NCBI GenBank assembly: GCA_039196715.1
Contig: JBCCUP010000010.1
Location: forward strand, 1-64,000
DNA: 64,000 nt
Direction of reading: 5' to 3'
Origin: Pseudomonadota bacterium
Lineage (GTDB): Bacteria > Pseudomonadota > Gammaproteobacteria > CALCKW01
The notes beneath the pieces are model-generated. The model worked only from the letters and a program-made list of their open reading frames with translations, searched no databases and was not told the DNA's origin. Shown piece by piece: positions 1 through 6,316 of the stretch. A program made the translations under genes and the position numbers. Position 1 is the stretch's first letter, and each line of letters opens with the position of its first letter.

Positions 1-1
1 G

Positions 2-148
2 TACCGGAACTCAGACCAACGGGCACGTGCACTCCCTCACTGGCTCCACCGCTACAACTGGCACCGCCCGCACGCCAGTCTCGGCTACCAACAACCCATC
101 ACCCGACTCGGTATCGATGTGAACAACCTACTGGCTATACAAAGCTAG
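2..148 (+). CDS. IS481-family transposase, C-terminal fragment (cut by window edge)
   Basis: Reading from base 2 gives 48 residues ending in TAG. The stretch contains HWLHRYNWHRPHASLGYQ and then ITRLGIDVNNLL, the typical end of IS481-type DDE transposases (YN..RPH..L....P..R). The rest of the gene lies outside the window, so I cannot say whether the element is intact. I do not see a clear terminal inverted repeat between the stop codon and the bolA end at 196. This is the only mobile-element trace in the window. Confidence 0.75.
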   Translation, partial: YRNSDQRARALPHWLHRYNWHRPHASLGYQQPITRLGIDVNNLLAIQS

Positions 149-195
149 GCCCTGGCCAACACCCGCGTGGCGCGGCCGGTGGACGGGAAAACGGT

Positions 196-510
196 TTAGC
201 TGCGGTCACCGCCCAGACAGAGGGGGGTGTCGCTGCTGGTTTCGTTGCGCGCCCGCCACTCGGCCGGTGTGAAGGTGTGCAACGACAGCGCGTGGATCAG
301 CTCGATTTCGGCCTTGAGGGTGCTGTTGATACGGCGGTGCCGTTGCAACAGCCGTTGACCCTCGAAATCCGTCGACACCACCGTGACCTTGAAGTGGCTC
401 TCCGAGCCCGCCGGGACGTTGTGCTTGTGGCTCTCGTTTTCGACGGCGAGGTGTTCGGGCGTGAGAGCCTCGTTGAGGGTGTTGCGGATGCGGTTTTCGA
501 TCGTCGGCAT
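196..510 (-). CDS. bolA: BolA family protein
   Basis: A 104-residue protein of normal BolA length. BolA proteins have a class II KH-like fold, work with monothiol glutaredoxins in iron-sulfur trafficking, and in enterobacteria also affect morphology and transcription. Visible family signs are the N-terminal IENRIRNTLNEAL helix, the ENESHKHNVPAGSESHFKV segment carrying the conserved histidine, FEGQRLLQRHRRIN, and the late segment IHALSLHTFTPAEW. It stands alone, on the same strand as the porin whose terminator lies between them, so it is probably transcribed separately. Confidence 0.93.
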   Translation of the reverse strand: MPTIENRIRNTLNEALTPEHLAVENESHKHNVPAGSESHFKVTVVSTDFEGQRLLQRHRRINSTLKAEIELIHALSLHTFTPAEWRARNETSSDTPLCLGGDRS

Positions 511-551
511 GGCGTCTGTGGGTCGGCCAGTAGGGTGACGACACTATAACG

Positions 552-586
552 AAAAAAGCCCGAGTGCCTTGCGGCACCCGGGCTTT
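552..586 (-). terminator. Rho-independent terminator of the porin gene
   Basis: On the minus strand the sequence reads AAAGCCCGGGTGCC, a short GCAA loop, then GGCACTCGGGC followed by six T. This GC-rich stem with a T-tract starts 17 bp after the porin stop codon, the classical arrangement for intrinsic termination. Confidence 0.9.
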
Positions 587-603
587 GCTGGGCTTCGACT
601 GAC

Positions 604-1485
604 TTAGAAGTCGAACTTCAGCGCTGCGTTCAGAGCAGTAACGTCTTCGTCCGCAGCTGTCGCACCATCTTGAGAGAACAGCTCGTACCAGATCAGAGCG
701 CGGTCGCTGAGGCTCTGCGTGTAGCCGATACCAACGCCTTCACGCGTGTAGTCTGTACCGTCCTCTTCAGTTGAACCAATCCACGCGTAAACGTCACCAA
801 ACGCCACCTGAACGTTAAAGGCATCGGTGTCGCCAGCTGAGCCGTCGAAGTCAGCGTCCTGTGAACCGACCACCAACCGGATTTGGCCACCGTCGAACTT
901 GTACGCGCCTGTCACAGCTGTCTTGGAGCCGTCGTTGTTGGCAGCGCCGCCGGTGTTTGACGCCACGGCAGCACCGAGGGTCAGAGCGCCAGCGGAGTAC
1001 ACGATGGCGCCGTCAACACGGTCGACGTCTTCGTTGTTGGCGTCAGAGAAGAGGTGCGCGCTGACTGCGAAGCTCACTGCGCCTGCAGAGCCGTCGTAGC
1101 GGATGCCACCGTTGGCCTCTGCAGAACCGAGCTGGCCGAAACCACCGTTCCACCAGGTGAGGTCGCGGTTACCGGCTTTGTCGAATGCCGGGTCGATCAC
1201 ACCGAGAGAGACCTGACCCCAGTCGCCTTTCATGCCGACGGCGTAAGTGCGGTTCACAACGTTGCCGTTGCGAGAGTCAGACAAACGCAGTTCGAGCTTG
1301 CCGAATACGCCAGCGTCGTTGCTGCCGGACATCTTGATACGAGAGCCGAAGTTTTGAAGGGTTGTGCTGTCGTCGTTGGCGTTGATGCCGTAACGCAGTG
1401 AACCAGTCAGTGAAGACTCAGCGTGTGCAACTGACATGGCGCCAGTAGCAGCAGCGATCGCAGTTGCGAGCAGTGCCTTTTTCAT
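604..1485 (-). CDS. Gram-negative outer-membrane porin
   Basis: A 293-residue beta-barrel porin of the general Gram-negative type. The start is the ATG at 1485, opening a classical signal peptide (MKKALLATAIAAATGAMSVA, cleavage near AHA-ES). It is preceded by a GGAGA ribosome site; an in-frame ATG at 1560 would put 25 unrelated residues before the signal. The mature part begins SSLTGSLRYGIN, alternates polar and apolar residues as expected of strands, and ends in KFDF, the terminal aromatic that BAM recognises. It is shorter than OmpC/OmpF and resembles small porins of marine gammaproteobacteria. Solute specificity cannot be told from sequence. Confidence 0.9.
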   Translation of the reverse strand: MKKALLATAIAAATGAMSVAHAESSLTGSLRYGINANDDSTTLQNFGSRIKMSGSNDAGVFGKLELRLSDSRNGNVVNRTYAVGMKGDWGQVSLGVIDPAFDKAGNRDLTWWNGGFGQLGSAEANGGIRYDGSAGAVSFAVSAHLFSDANNEDVDRVDGAIVYSAGALTLGAAVASNTGGAANNDGSKTAVTGAYKFDGGQIRLVVGSQDADFDGSAGDTDAFNVQVAFGDVYAWIGSTEEDGTDYTREGVGIGYTQSLSDRALIWYELFSQDGATAADEDVTALNAALKFDF

Positions 1486-1559
1486 GTTGGAGATTCTCCG
1501 ATGTGTCAGAACAGTTCTTGGCGGCGTCTCTGTTGTTTTTGTGACGCCACACCCCAGCA

Positions 1560-1588
1560 AATCTAGAGCGTGAATTGTTTTTTTGCAA
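1560..1588 (-). promoter_or_regulatory. Probable sigma-70 promoter of the porin gene
   Basis: Reading the minus strand, TTGCAA (1588-1583) and TAGATT (1565-1560) are separated by exactly 17 bp. Each matches four of six consensus bases. The predicted start would leave a leader of about 70 nt before the porin ATG at 1485. The surrounding bases are AT-rich compared with the rest of the window. Assigned by motif and position only. Confidence 0.55.
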
Positions 1589-2009
1589 CATCCATCACAG
1601 AAAATTTCTGGTGCGGCCCTTGTGGGTGCGGGTTTTTACTGACCTGAATGGAGTAGGCTTAGGTCTATCCCATTGTAATTTAAGATATTTATTCCAGGTT
1701 GATGTCCTGTCGAGGGTTGGTCACACACCTGAATTTTTTCTGATGGGCACTCAAATAAGCGCTGACTGCCTCGAAATGATGCGTTTTTGTGCCGGCCACG
1801 GGTGTCCCTGCGGGGCGACGGTTGCCCTGGAGCCTGCCGCACAGGGTGTGTTGTATTCTTGCAACATCCCGTCGTTCAGGCACGTGGCGCCAAGGTTTTG
1901 GCGTCCGAGCGCACACTGACCCGCCCGTCGGCGTCGTTTTCTGGTGCGTGCGCGGCGGCCTGGTGATCGCGCGACCGGACTGTCACACGGCCTGAGCTGG
2001 CAGGGTGGA
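1589..2009. other. Intergenic region without a convincing gene
   Basis: About 420 bp between the porin promoter and the end of the RpiR-type gene. Bases 1620-1760 are markedly AT-richer than the flanks. Open frames here lack ribosome sites and recognisable protein features. The 11-mer TTGCAACATCC occurs at 1859-1869 and again at 1583-1593, overlapping the porin -35 element; it could be a regulator site. I see no clear terminator for the RpiR gene. Confidence 0.5.
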
Positions 2010-2918
2010 TCAGGCTTCGACGTGCAGGTCGGCGATCAGCGATTCGTGGATCTTCAGTTTGGTCAGCGCACTGTCGCCGAGCACCTGGGCGACGCGCTGA
2101 CTCAATGACTCGGCCAGCACGATGGCCGCGGCCAGACCGTTGCTGAACCCCGCGTCCGAGGTGGGCGCAACCAGGCAATGCGAGGCGGTCGCGGCGAGCG
2201 GCGAATCGGCGCGGTCGGTGATTGCCACCATGTACAAGCGCTTCTTGTGCGCTGTGTGGGCCGCCATCAGCGTGTTGCGGCTGTAGGGTCTGAAGCCGAA
2301 GCACACGAGTGCGTCGCTGGGTTGCATCGGGGCGAGCCCGTGGGCTATGCCGTGCTCGGCCGTGTTGAGCTGACTGACGTCGTCGCGCACCAGCCCGAGC
2401 GTGTAGGACAGCGACACCGCGGCGGCGTTGGCCTGGCGCATCCCGTAAATGCGCACGCGCGGCGCCGTGGCCAGCACGTCCACAACGGCCGACAAGGTGT
2501 CCGGGTCGATGGCGGCGAGCATGCCGTCGATGTTGCGCTGCTCGCGCTCGGCGATGCGCTGGGTCAGGGCGATGGCGCTGAGTTCGGCCGGTTGTACGAC
2601 GCGAAGGCGTTCGGCCTGCTCACTGTAATAGTGTCCGGTGTTGTGAACGTGGCGTTTGAAGACGTCCTGGAACTCGGCGAAGTTCTCGTAGCCGAGGGTT
2701 CGGGCAAGGCGTGACAGCGTCGAGGCATTCACGCCCTGGTCCGCAGCGAGTGAGGAGATCGAGCCGTTCGCGGCGTAGTGCGGGTCGTTGATCAGCGCAT
2801 CGATGACCGCCAGGCTGCGCTTGCCGAGTTTGACCGGCGCCACACCCGCGCGCACGGCAGCCAGCATGTCACCGAGTTGGTCGACGCTGTACGGTGCACT
2901 GGTCACGCGTCCGGGCAC
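2010..2918 (-). CDS. MurR/RpiR-family transcriptional regulator (HTH + SIS)
   Basis: A 302-residue regulator. The N-terminal RpiR-type helix-turn-helix (about residues 15-95) includes ISSLAADQGVNASTLSRLAR and LGYENFAEFQDVFKR. A C-terminal SIS phosphosugar-binding domain (about 130-280) includes ARVRIYGMRQANAAA-like and DALVCFGFRPYSRNT segments. Such proteins usually sense phosphosugars and control sugar catabolism. I chose the GTG at 2918, 10 bp after the minE stop with GAGG eight bases upstream; a GTG at 2906 and an ATG at 2867 are alternatives. It lies directly downstream of minE, so read-through from the min operon is likely. No sugar pathway is adjacent to suggest a target. Confidence 0.87.
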   Translation of the reverse strand: MPGRVTSAPYSVDQLGDMLAAVRAGVAPVKLGKRSLAVIDALINDPHYAANGSISSLAADQGVNASTLSRLARTLGYENFAEFQDVFKRHVHNTGHYYSEQAERLRVVQPAELSAIALTQRIAEREQRNIDGMLAAIDPDTLSAVVDVLATAPRVRIYGMRQANAAAVSLSYTLGLVRDDVSQLNTAEHGIAHGLAPMQPSDALVCFGFRPYSRNTLMAAHTAHKKRLYMVAITDRADSPLAATASHCLVAPTSDAGFSNGLAAAIVLAESLSQRVAQVLGDSALTKLKIHESLIADLHVEA

Positions 2919-2928
2919 CGTGAGGGCC

Positions 2929-3201
2929 TCAGGCGTGGTCGGACAGGTTGATGTTGAGCTCGAGAATGTCGCAGTTGTCGCTCTTTTCGACCCGCACGTC
3001 GACATCTTCGTCCTGCACCGGCGCGTACTTGCGTATCACGTCGAGCAGTTCCTGCTTCAGTTTGGGCAGGTAGTCCGGCGCATCCGCACGCTTCTTGTTG
3101 CGCGCGCCGCGCTCGTGGGCGATGACGACGGACAGGCGCTCTTTGGCGATGTTGGCCGTTTGCTCTTCCCGCTTACCGAGAAAAAATTCGATCAAACCCA
3201 T
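2929..3201 (-). CDS. minE: Cell division topological specificity factor MinE
   Basis: A 90-residue MinE. The N-terminal membrane and MinD-contact region reads MGLIEFFLGKREEQTANIAK and is followed by the conserved RLSVVIAHER helix that activates the MinD ATPase. The C-terminal dimerisation domain contains YLPKLKQELLDVIRKYAPV and ends in a beta strand (LELNINLSD). It drives the pole-to-pole oscillation that confines MinCD inhibition to the poles. It starts 6 bp after the minD stop, in the usual minC-minD-minE order. Confidence 0.97.
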   Translation of the reverse strand: MGLIEFFLGKREEQTANIAKERLSVVIAHERGARNKKRADAPDYLPKLKQELLDVIRKYAPVQDEDVDVRVEKSDNCDILELNINLSDHA

Positions 3202-3207
3202 GGCAGC

Positions 3208-4017
3208 TTACCCAAACAACCGGCGGAACAGGCCCTTCTTCTCGGCTTCGAGGAAACGCATGGGACGTTTCTCGCCAAGCAGCCGTGCGACGGCGTCGTC
3301 GTAGGCCTGGCCTGCGTTAGTGTCGGACTCCAGAACCACCGGGCGTCCCTGGTTGGACGACTCGAGCACGATCTTGGATTCCGGAATCACGCCGAGCAGT
3401 GGGATCGCGAGCAACTCGACAATGTCGTTCACGCTGAGCATCTGGCCTGTGTCCACCCGGTTCGGGTCGTAGCGCGTGACGAGCAGCCGTTCCTGCACCG
3501 GCGGTTGCCCGAGTTCGGCGCGTCGGGACTTGCTCTGCAGGATGCCGAGGATGCGGTCGGAGTCGCGCACCGAGGACACCTCGGGGTTGGTCACGACGAT
3601 CGCCTCGTCGGCGAAGTAGAGCGCCATGCGCGCGCCGTGTTCGATGCCTGCAGGCGAATCGCAGATGATGTACTCGAAGCGGTCGCGCATGAGGTCCTTG
3701 AGCACCTTCTCCACGCCCTCTTTGGTCAGCGCGTCCTTGTCCCGTGTCTGAGAGGCCGGCAGGATGTAGAGGTTGTCCACGCGCTTGTCGCGTATGAGGG
3801 TCTGCTTGAGGTTGGCTTCGCCCTTGATCAGGTTGACGAGGTCGTAGACCACGCGGCGCTCACAGCCCATGATCAGGTCGAGGTTACGCAAGCCCACATC
3901 GAAATCGATCACGGCGGTTTTCTTGCCCGCGCGGGCCAGACCAGCCGCGATCGAGGCGCTGGTGGTGGTCTTGCCAACACCGCCCTTGCCGGAGGTGACA
4001 ACAATGATCTTGGACAA
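3208..4017 (-). CDS. minD: Septum site-determining ATPase MinD
   Basis: A 269-residue ParA/MinD ATPase. The TTG start at 4017 is preceded by a strong GGAGGA site and gives the expected N-terminus LSKIIVVTSGKGGVGKTT, with the deviant Walker A near residues 10-17. Later motifs are DFDVGLRNLDL, CDSPAGIEHGA and NPEVSSVRDSDRILG. The C-terminus KKGLFRRLFG is the amphipathic membrane-targeting helix. ATP-bound dimers sit on the inner membrane, recruit MinC and are released by MinE. It starts 13 bp after minC. Confidence 0.97.
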   Translation of the reverse strand: MSKIIVVTSGKGGVGKTTTSASIAAGLARAGKKTAVIDFDVGLRNLDLIMGCERRVVYDLVNLIKGEANLKQTLIRDKRVDNLYILPASQTRDKDALTKEGVEKVLKDLMRDRFEYIICDSPAGIEHGARMALYFADEAIVVTNPEVSSVRDSDRILGILQSKSRRAELGQPPVQERLLVTRYDPNRVDTGQMLSVNDIVELLAIPLLGVIPESKIVLESSNQGRPVVLESDTNAGQAYDDAVARLLGEKRPMRFLEAEKKGLFRRLFG

Positions 4018-4030
4018 CGTAAGTCCTCCG

Positions 4031-4798
4031 TTAAAACGGTTCGATGATAAGGTTGTCGTCGTCAAGCCAAGCTTGCACACGGCACCCTTTTAGCTCTTCG
4101 GGGATCTCCTCGAAGAGCCTGTAGGTGCCGGCTACCGAGATGAGTTCCGCTTCGAGCGACTCGCAAAAAATGCGTGAGCGCTCGTTGCCGCCGATGCCAC
4201 ACAGTGCCCGGCCACGCAGCGGCCCGTACACGTGGATGCTGCCGTCGGCGATCAACTCCGAACCCGCGCTGGTGGCACCCATGATCACGAGATCGCCCTG
4301 CCGCGCATAGACCTGCTGCCCGGACCGCACCGGCCGCGTCTCGACGCGCGGGGCCCCGGTGACCACCTTGGTCTCGGCCTTGTCGTCGCTGTCGCCGGTG
4401 TCGATGTCCTTGCCCGCGTCCGTGTTGAGGAACGGCAACTTCAGTCGAGCCAGCTCGTCGTGCAAGTCCTCGGCGGCGCCGCGTGCGGCAATCGGCACGA
4501 TGTCGCTCTCGCGCACCGCCTCGATCAGGCCTTCGAGCTTGTCGGGTGCGATCGCCTTGAGCTCGGCGAAGTCGACCAGAACCGGCGCCCCGCGGAAGAA
4601 GGTCGGCGCCTGGTTCACCTTCTCGGCGATCGACTCGCTGACCTGCTTCGGGTCGTCGTTGCGCAGCTGCAGGGACATCAGGGTGACAGTGCCACCCTTG
4701 AGTTCAACGGCGCGGTCGGCGTGGCTCACGGCCGCAGCCTCCGAGTCGGTCTGGCGATGCTGAGTGACGGAAGCGAGCCGGGGCGGGTCATGGGTCAA
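4031..4798 (-). CDS. minC: Septum site-determining protein MinC
   Basis: A 255-residue MinC. The N-terminal FtsZ-inhibiting domain (to about residue 130) includes APTFFRGAPVLVDFAEL. An acidic, variable linker (KDIDTGDSDDKAETK) joins it to the C-terminal beta-helix domain with SGQQVYARQGDLVIMGATS, IHVYGPLRGRALCGI and FCESLEAELISVAGTYR, which dimerises and binds MinD. The first ATG at 4798 was kept; about 40 residues precede the usual family start, so a later start is possible. First gene of minCDE; a TTGACA hexamer lies upstream at about 4838 (minus strand), but I find no good -10 at the right distance. Confidence 0.95.
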   Translation of the reverse strand: MTHDPPRLASVTQHRQTDSEAAAVSHADRAVELKGGTVTLMSLQLRNDDPKQVSESIAEKVNQAPTFFRGAPVLVDFAELKAIAPDKLEGLIEAVRESDIVPIAARGAAEDLHDELARLKLPFLNTDAGKDIDTGDSDDKAETKVVTGAPRVETRPVRSGQQVYARQGDLVIMGATSAGSELIADGSIHVYGPLRGRALCGIGGNERSRIFCESLEAELISVAGTYRLFEEIPEELKGCRVQAWLDDDNLIIEPF

Positions 4799-4893
4799 AA
4801 CTGCGTGCAGGAAGCGCGTAGTTTACCCGACTTTGTTGTCAAGGGCGTAGGTAAAAAAAGGGCGGGCGGCGGGTTCGGGGCGGCCGTTCTGGC

Positions 4894-5184
4894 TCAGTCT
4901 TCGCCCGGTTTCCAGACACCCACCGCGGGCTCGGGTTCGGGTTGCTGCCGCGCGCGGTGTTGCTCGACATCCTGCATCACGTGACCCGCAAAGGCACGCA
5001 TCTCGTCGAGTACGTCGTTCTTTTGCGCACTGTTCAGACCGTCCACGCGGCCGAGCAGGAACCCGATCATGCCGGCGAAGTACTGTGCGCTGACGGCGTC
5101 TTCGCTCGCACGTTCGTCGTGGCGTTTCAAGACGTCCAGCAGCTCTGAGATCAGTTGGCCGGAAAAGCGGAGTTCATCGCTCAT
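4894..5184 (-). CDS. Conserved small protein of unknown function
   Basis: A 96-residue protein I do not recognise. It is predicted to be mostly helical (MSDELRFSGQLISELLDVLK, then FAGMIGFLLGRVDGLNSAQK and DVLDEMRAFAGHVMQDVEQ) with a Pro/Glu-rich tail. There is no signal peptide, and only one weakly hydrophobic stretch (FAGMIGFLLG), too short for a clear membrane span. Codon use matches its neighbours and the ATG follows the DUF2835 gene by 37 bp, so it is probably real and co-transcribed with it. Confidence 0.65.
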   Translation of the reverse strand: MSDELRFSGQLISELLDVLKRHDERASEDAVSAQYFAGMIGFLLGRVDGLNSAQKNDVLDEMRAFAGHVMQDVEQHRARQQPEPEPAVGVWKPGED

Positions 5185-5221
5185 GGTCTGGGTCGGTGCG
5201 TGGGCGGGTGGTCAGTATGCC

Positions 5222-5449
5222 TCAGCCGGTCTGGACGCGGTCGATCCGCTGCAGACGGTTGTCGGCGTCGATGGTCAGGCGGAAGCGCCCGTGTATGCCG
5301 GTGGCCGTGACAAAGGGGCGCATGCGTTCGGCGGGAAACTGAACGCGCTGCCCGTTCCGCGCGCGCGCCACGATCACCTGGCCCGGCCGGCGGTAGAACT
5401 GCAACCAGCGCTCTTCGTCCAGCGCGATGTCGACTTCCAGCGACGGCAT
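5222..5449 (-). CDS. DUF2835 family protein
   Basis: A 75-residue protein fitting DUF2835, a small family seen mainly in gammaproteobacteria. Typical features are LDEERWLQFYRRPGQVIVAR, the segment GQRVQFPAERMRPFVT, GIHGRFRL and a final RLQRID strand. The function of the family is not known. It lies about 100 bp downstream of nrdJb on the same strand and may be read through from it. Confidence 0.8.
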   Translation of the reverse strand: MPSLEVDIALDEERWLQFYRRPGQVIVARARNGQRVQFPAERMRPFVTATGIHGRFRLTIDADNRLQRIDRVQTG

Positions 5450-5548
5450 GGTCAGGGGCCGCCGAACCGCCCACCGGCGCGGGGGGGGCAGGGCTGTGCG
5501 GGGTCCGCGCCCGCGCGTTTCATTCGATTGCGGTTGCGCGCGTGTGCG

Positions 5549-6259
5549 CTAACCGCATTTCGAATCGCCGCAGTTGAGACAGGTCATGCACCCGTCCATC
5601 TGGATCACGGCTTTTGCGTTGCAGCGCGTGCAGACGACGGCGCTCGCCGGAAACTCGGTTTGGTTGTTGGCGGGCAGGTCTGCCGGCCCCGGCGTGGCGG
5701 TGAGCTCGAACTCGGCACGCTTGGCATCGATGAACTTCTTTTGCACCTGGTCGAGCTCGGGCGGGCGGATCATGCCGATGGAAATCAGGTGTTGTTCGAT
5801 GACGTCGCCAATCTCCGCCACCAGCGACGGCATGTACTTGCCCTTGTTCCAGTAGCCACCCTTGGGGTCGAACACCGAGCGCAGCTCCTCGACCAGAAAG
5901 GTGACGTCGCCACCTTTGCGGAACACGGCGGACATGATGCGCGTGAGCGCGACGATCCACTGGAAGTGCTCCATGCTCTTCGAGTTGACAAAGACCTCGA
6001 ACGGGCGCCGCAACTCGTGTTCGGTGCCCGGGTTCAGCACGATGTCATTGATCGTGATGAACATGGAGTGCTCCGACACGTGCGCCGGTGTGCGCAGCTT
6101 GTACGTCGAACCGAGCAGCACCTCCGGGCGGTCCAGCGCCTCGTGCATGTGGATGACGTCGGCCTTGTGTGGTGCCTCTTCGACCGCTTCCGGCGCCGGC
6201 TCGGCGTCGGGTCGGCTGACCTTGTAGCCGACGATGGATTTGCTGATCTTGACTGTCAT
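5549..6259 (-). CDS. nrdJb: Class II ribonucleotide reductase, accessory subunit NrdJb
   Basis: A 236-residue protein corresponding to the separate C-terminal part of adenosylcobalamin-dependent ribonucleotide reductase in Pseudomonas-type split enzymes. Recognisable parts are YKLRTPAHVSEHSMFITIND, RPFEVFVNSKSMEHFQWI, TRIMSAVFRKGGDV and a C-terminal cysteine cluster (VCTRC ... GCMTCLNCGDSKCG) that resembles a zinc ribbon and supplies the cysteines for re-reduction. The gene starts 57 bp after nrdJa, so the two are co-transcribed and both should be needed for dNTP synthesis. Confidence 0.9.
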   Translation of the reverse strand: MTVKISKSIVGYKVSRPDAEPAPEAVEEAPHKADVIHMHEALDRPEVLLGSTYKLRTPAHVSEHSMFITINDIVLNPGTEHELRRPFEVFVNSKSMEHFQWIVALTRIMSAVFRKGGDVTFLVEELRSVFDPKGGYWNKGKYMPSLVAEIGDVIEQHLISIGMIRPPELDQVQKKFIDAKRAEFELTATPGPADLPANNQTEFPASAVVCTRCNAKAVIQMDGCMTCLNCGDSKCG

Positions 6260-6316
6260 GGTGTCTGTCTCGTTGTGTTCCCGGCAGCGCCGCGTACGCC
6301 CGTGTGCGGCGCGCGG

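Noticed and set aside
1575-1919. 114-codon plus-strand frame between the porin and RpiR genes
   Set aside because: Codon use differs from neighbours, there is no ribosome site, and it begins inside the porin promoter region. No domain seen.
4799-4893. Promoter of minCDE with a perfect TTGACA near 4838 (minus strand)
   Set aside because: No acceptable -10 hexamer occurs 16-18 bp downstream, so I did not list it as a feature.
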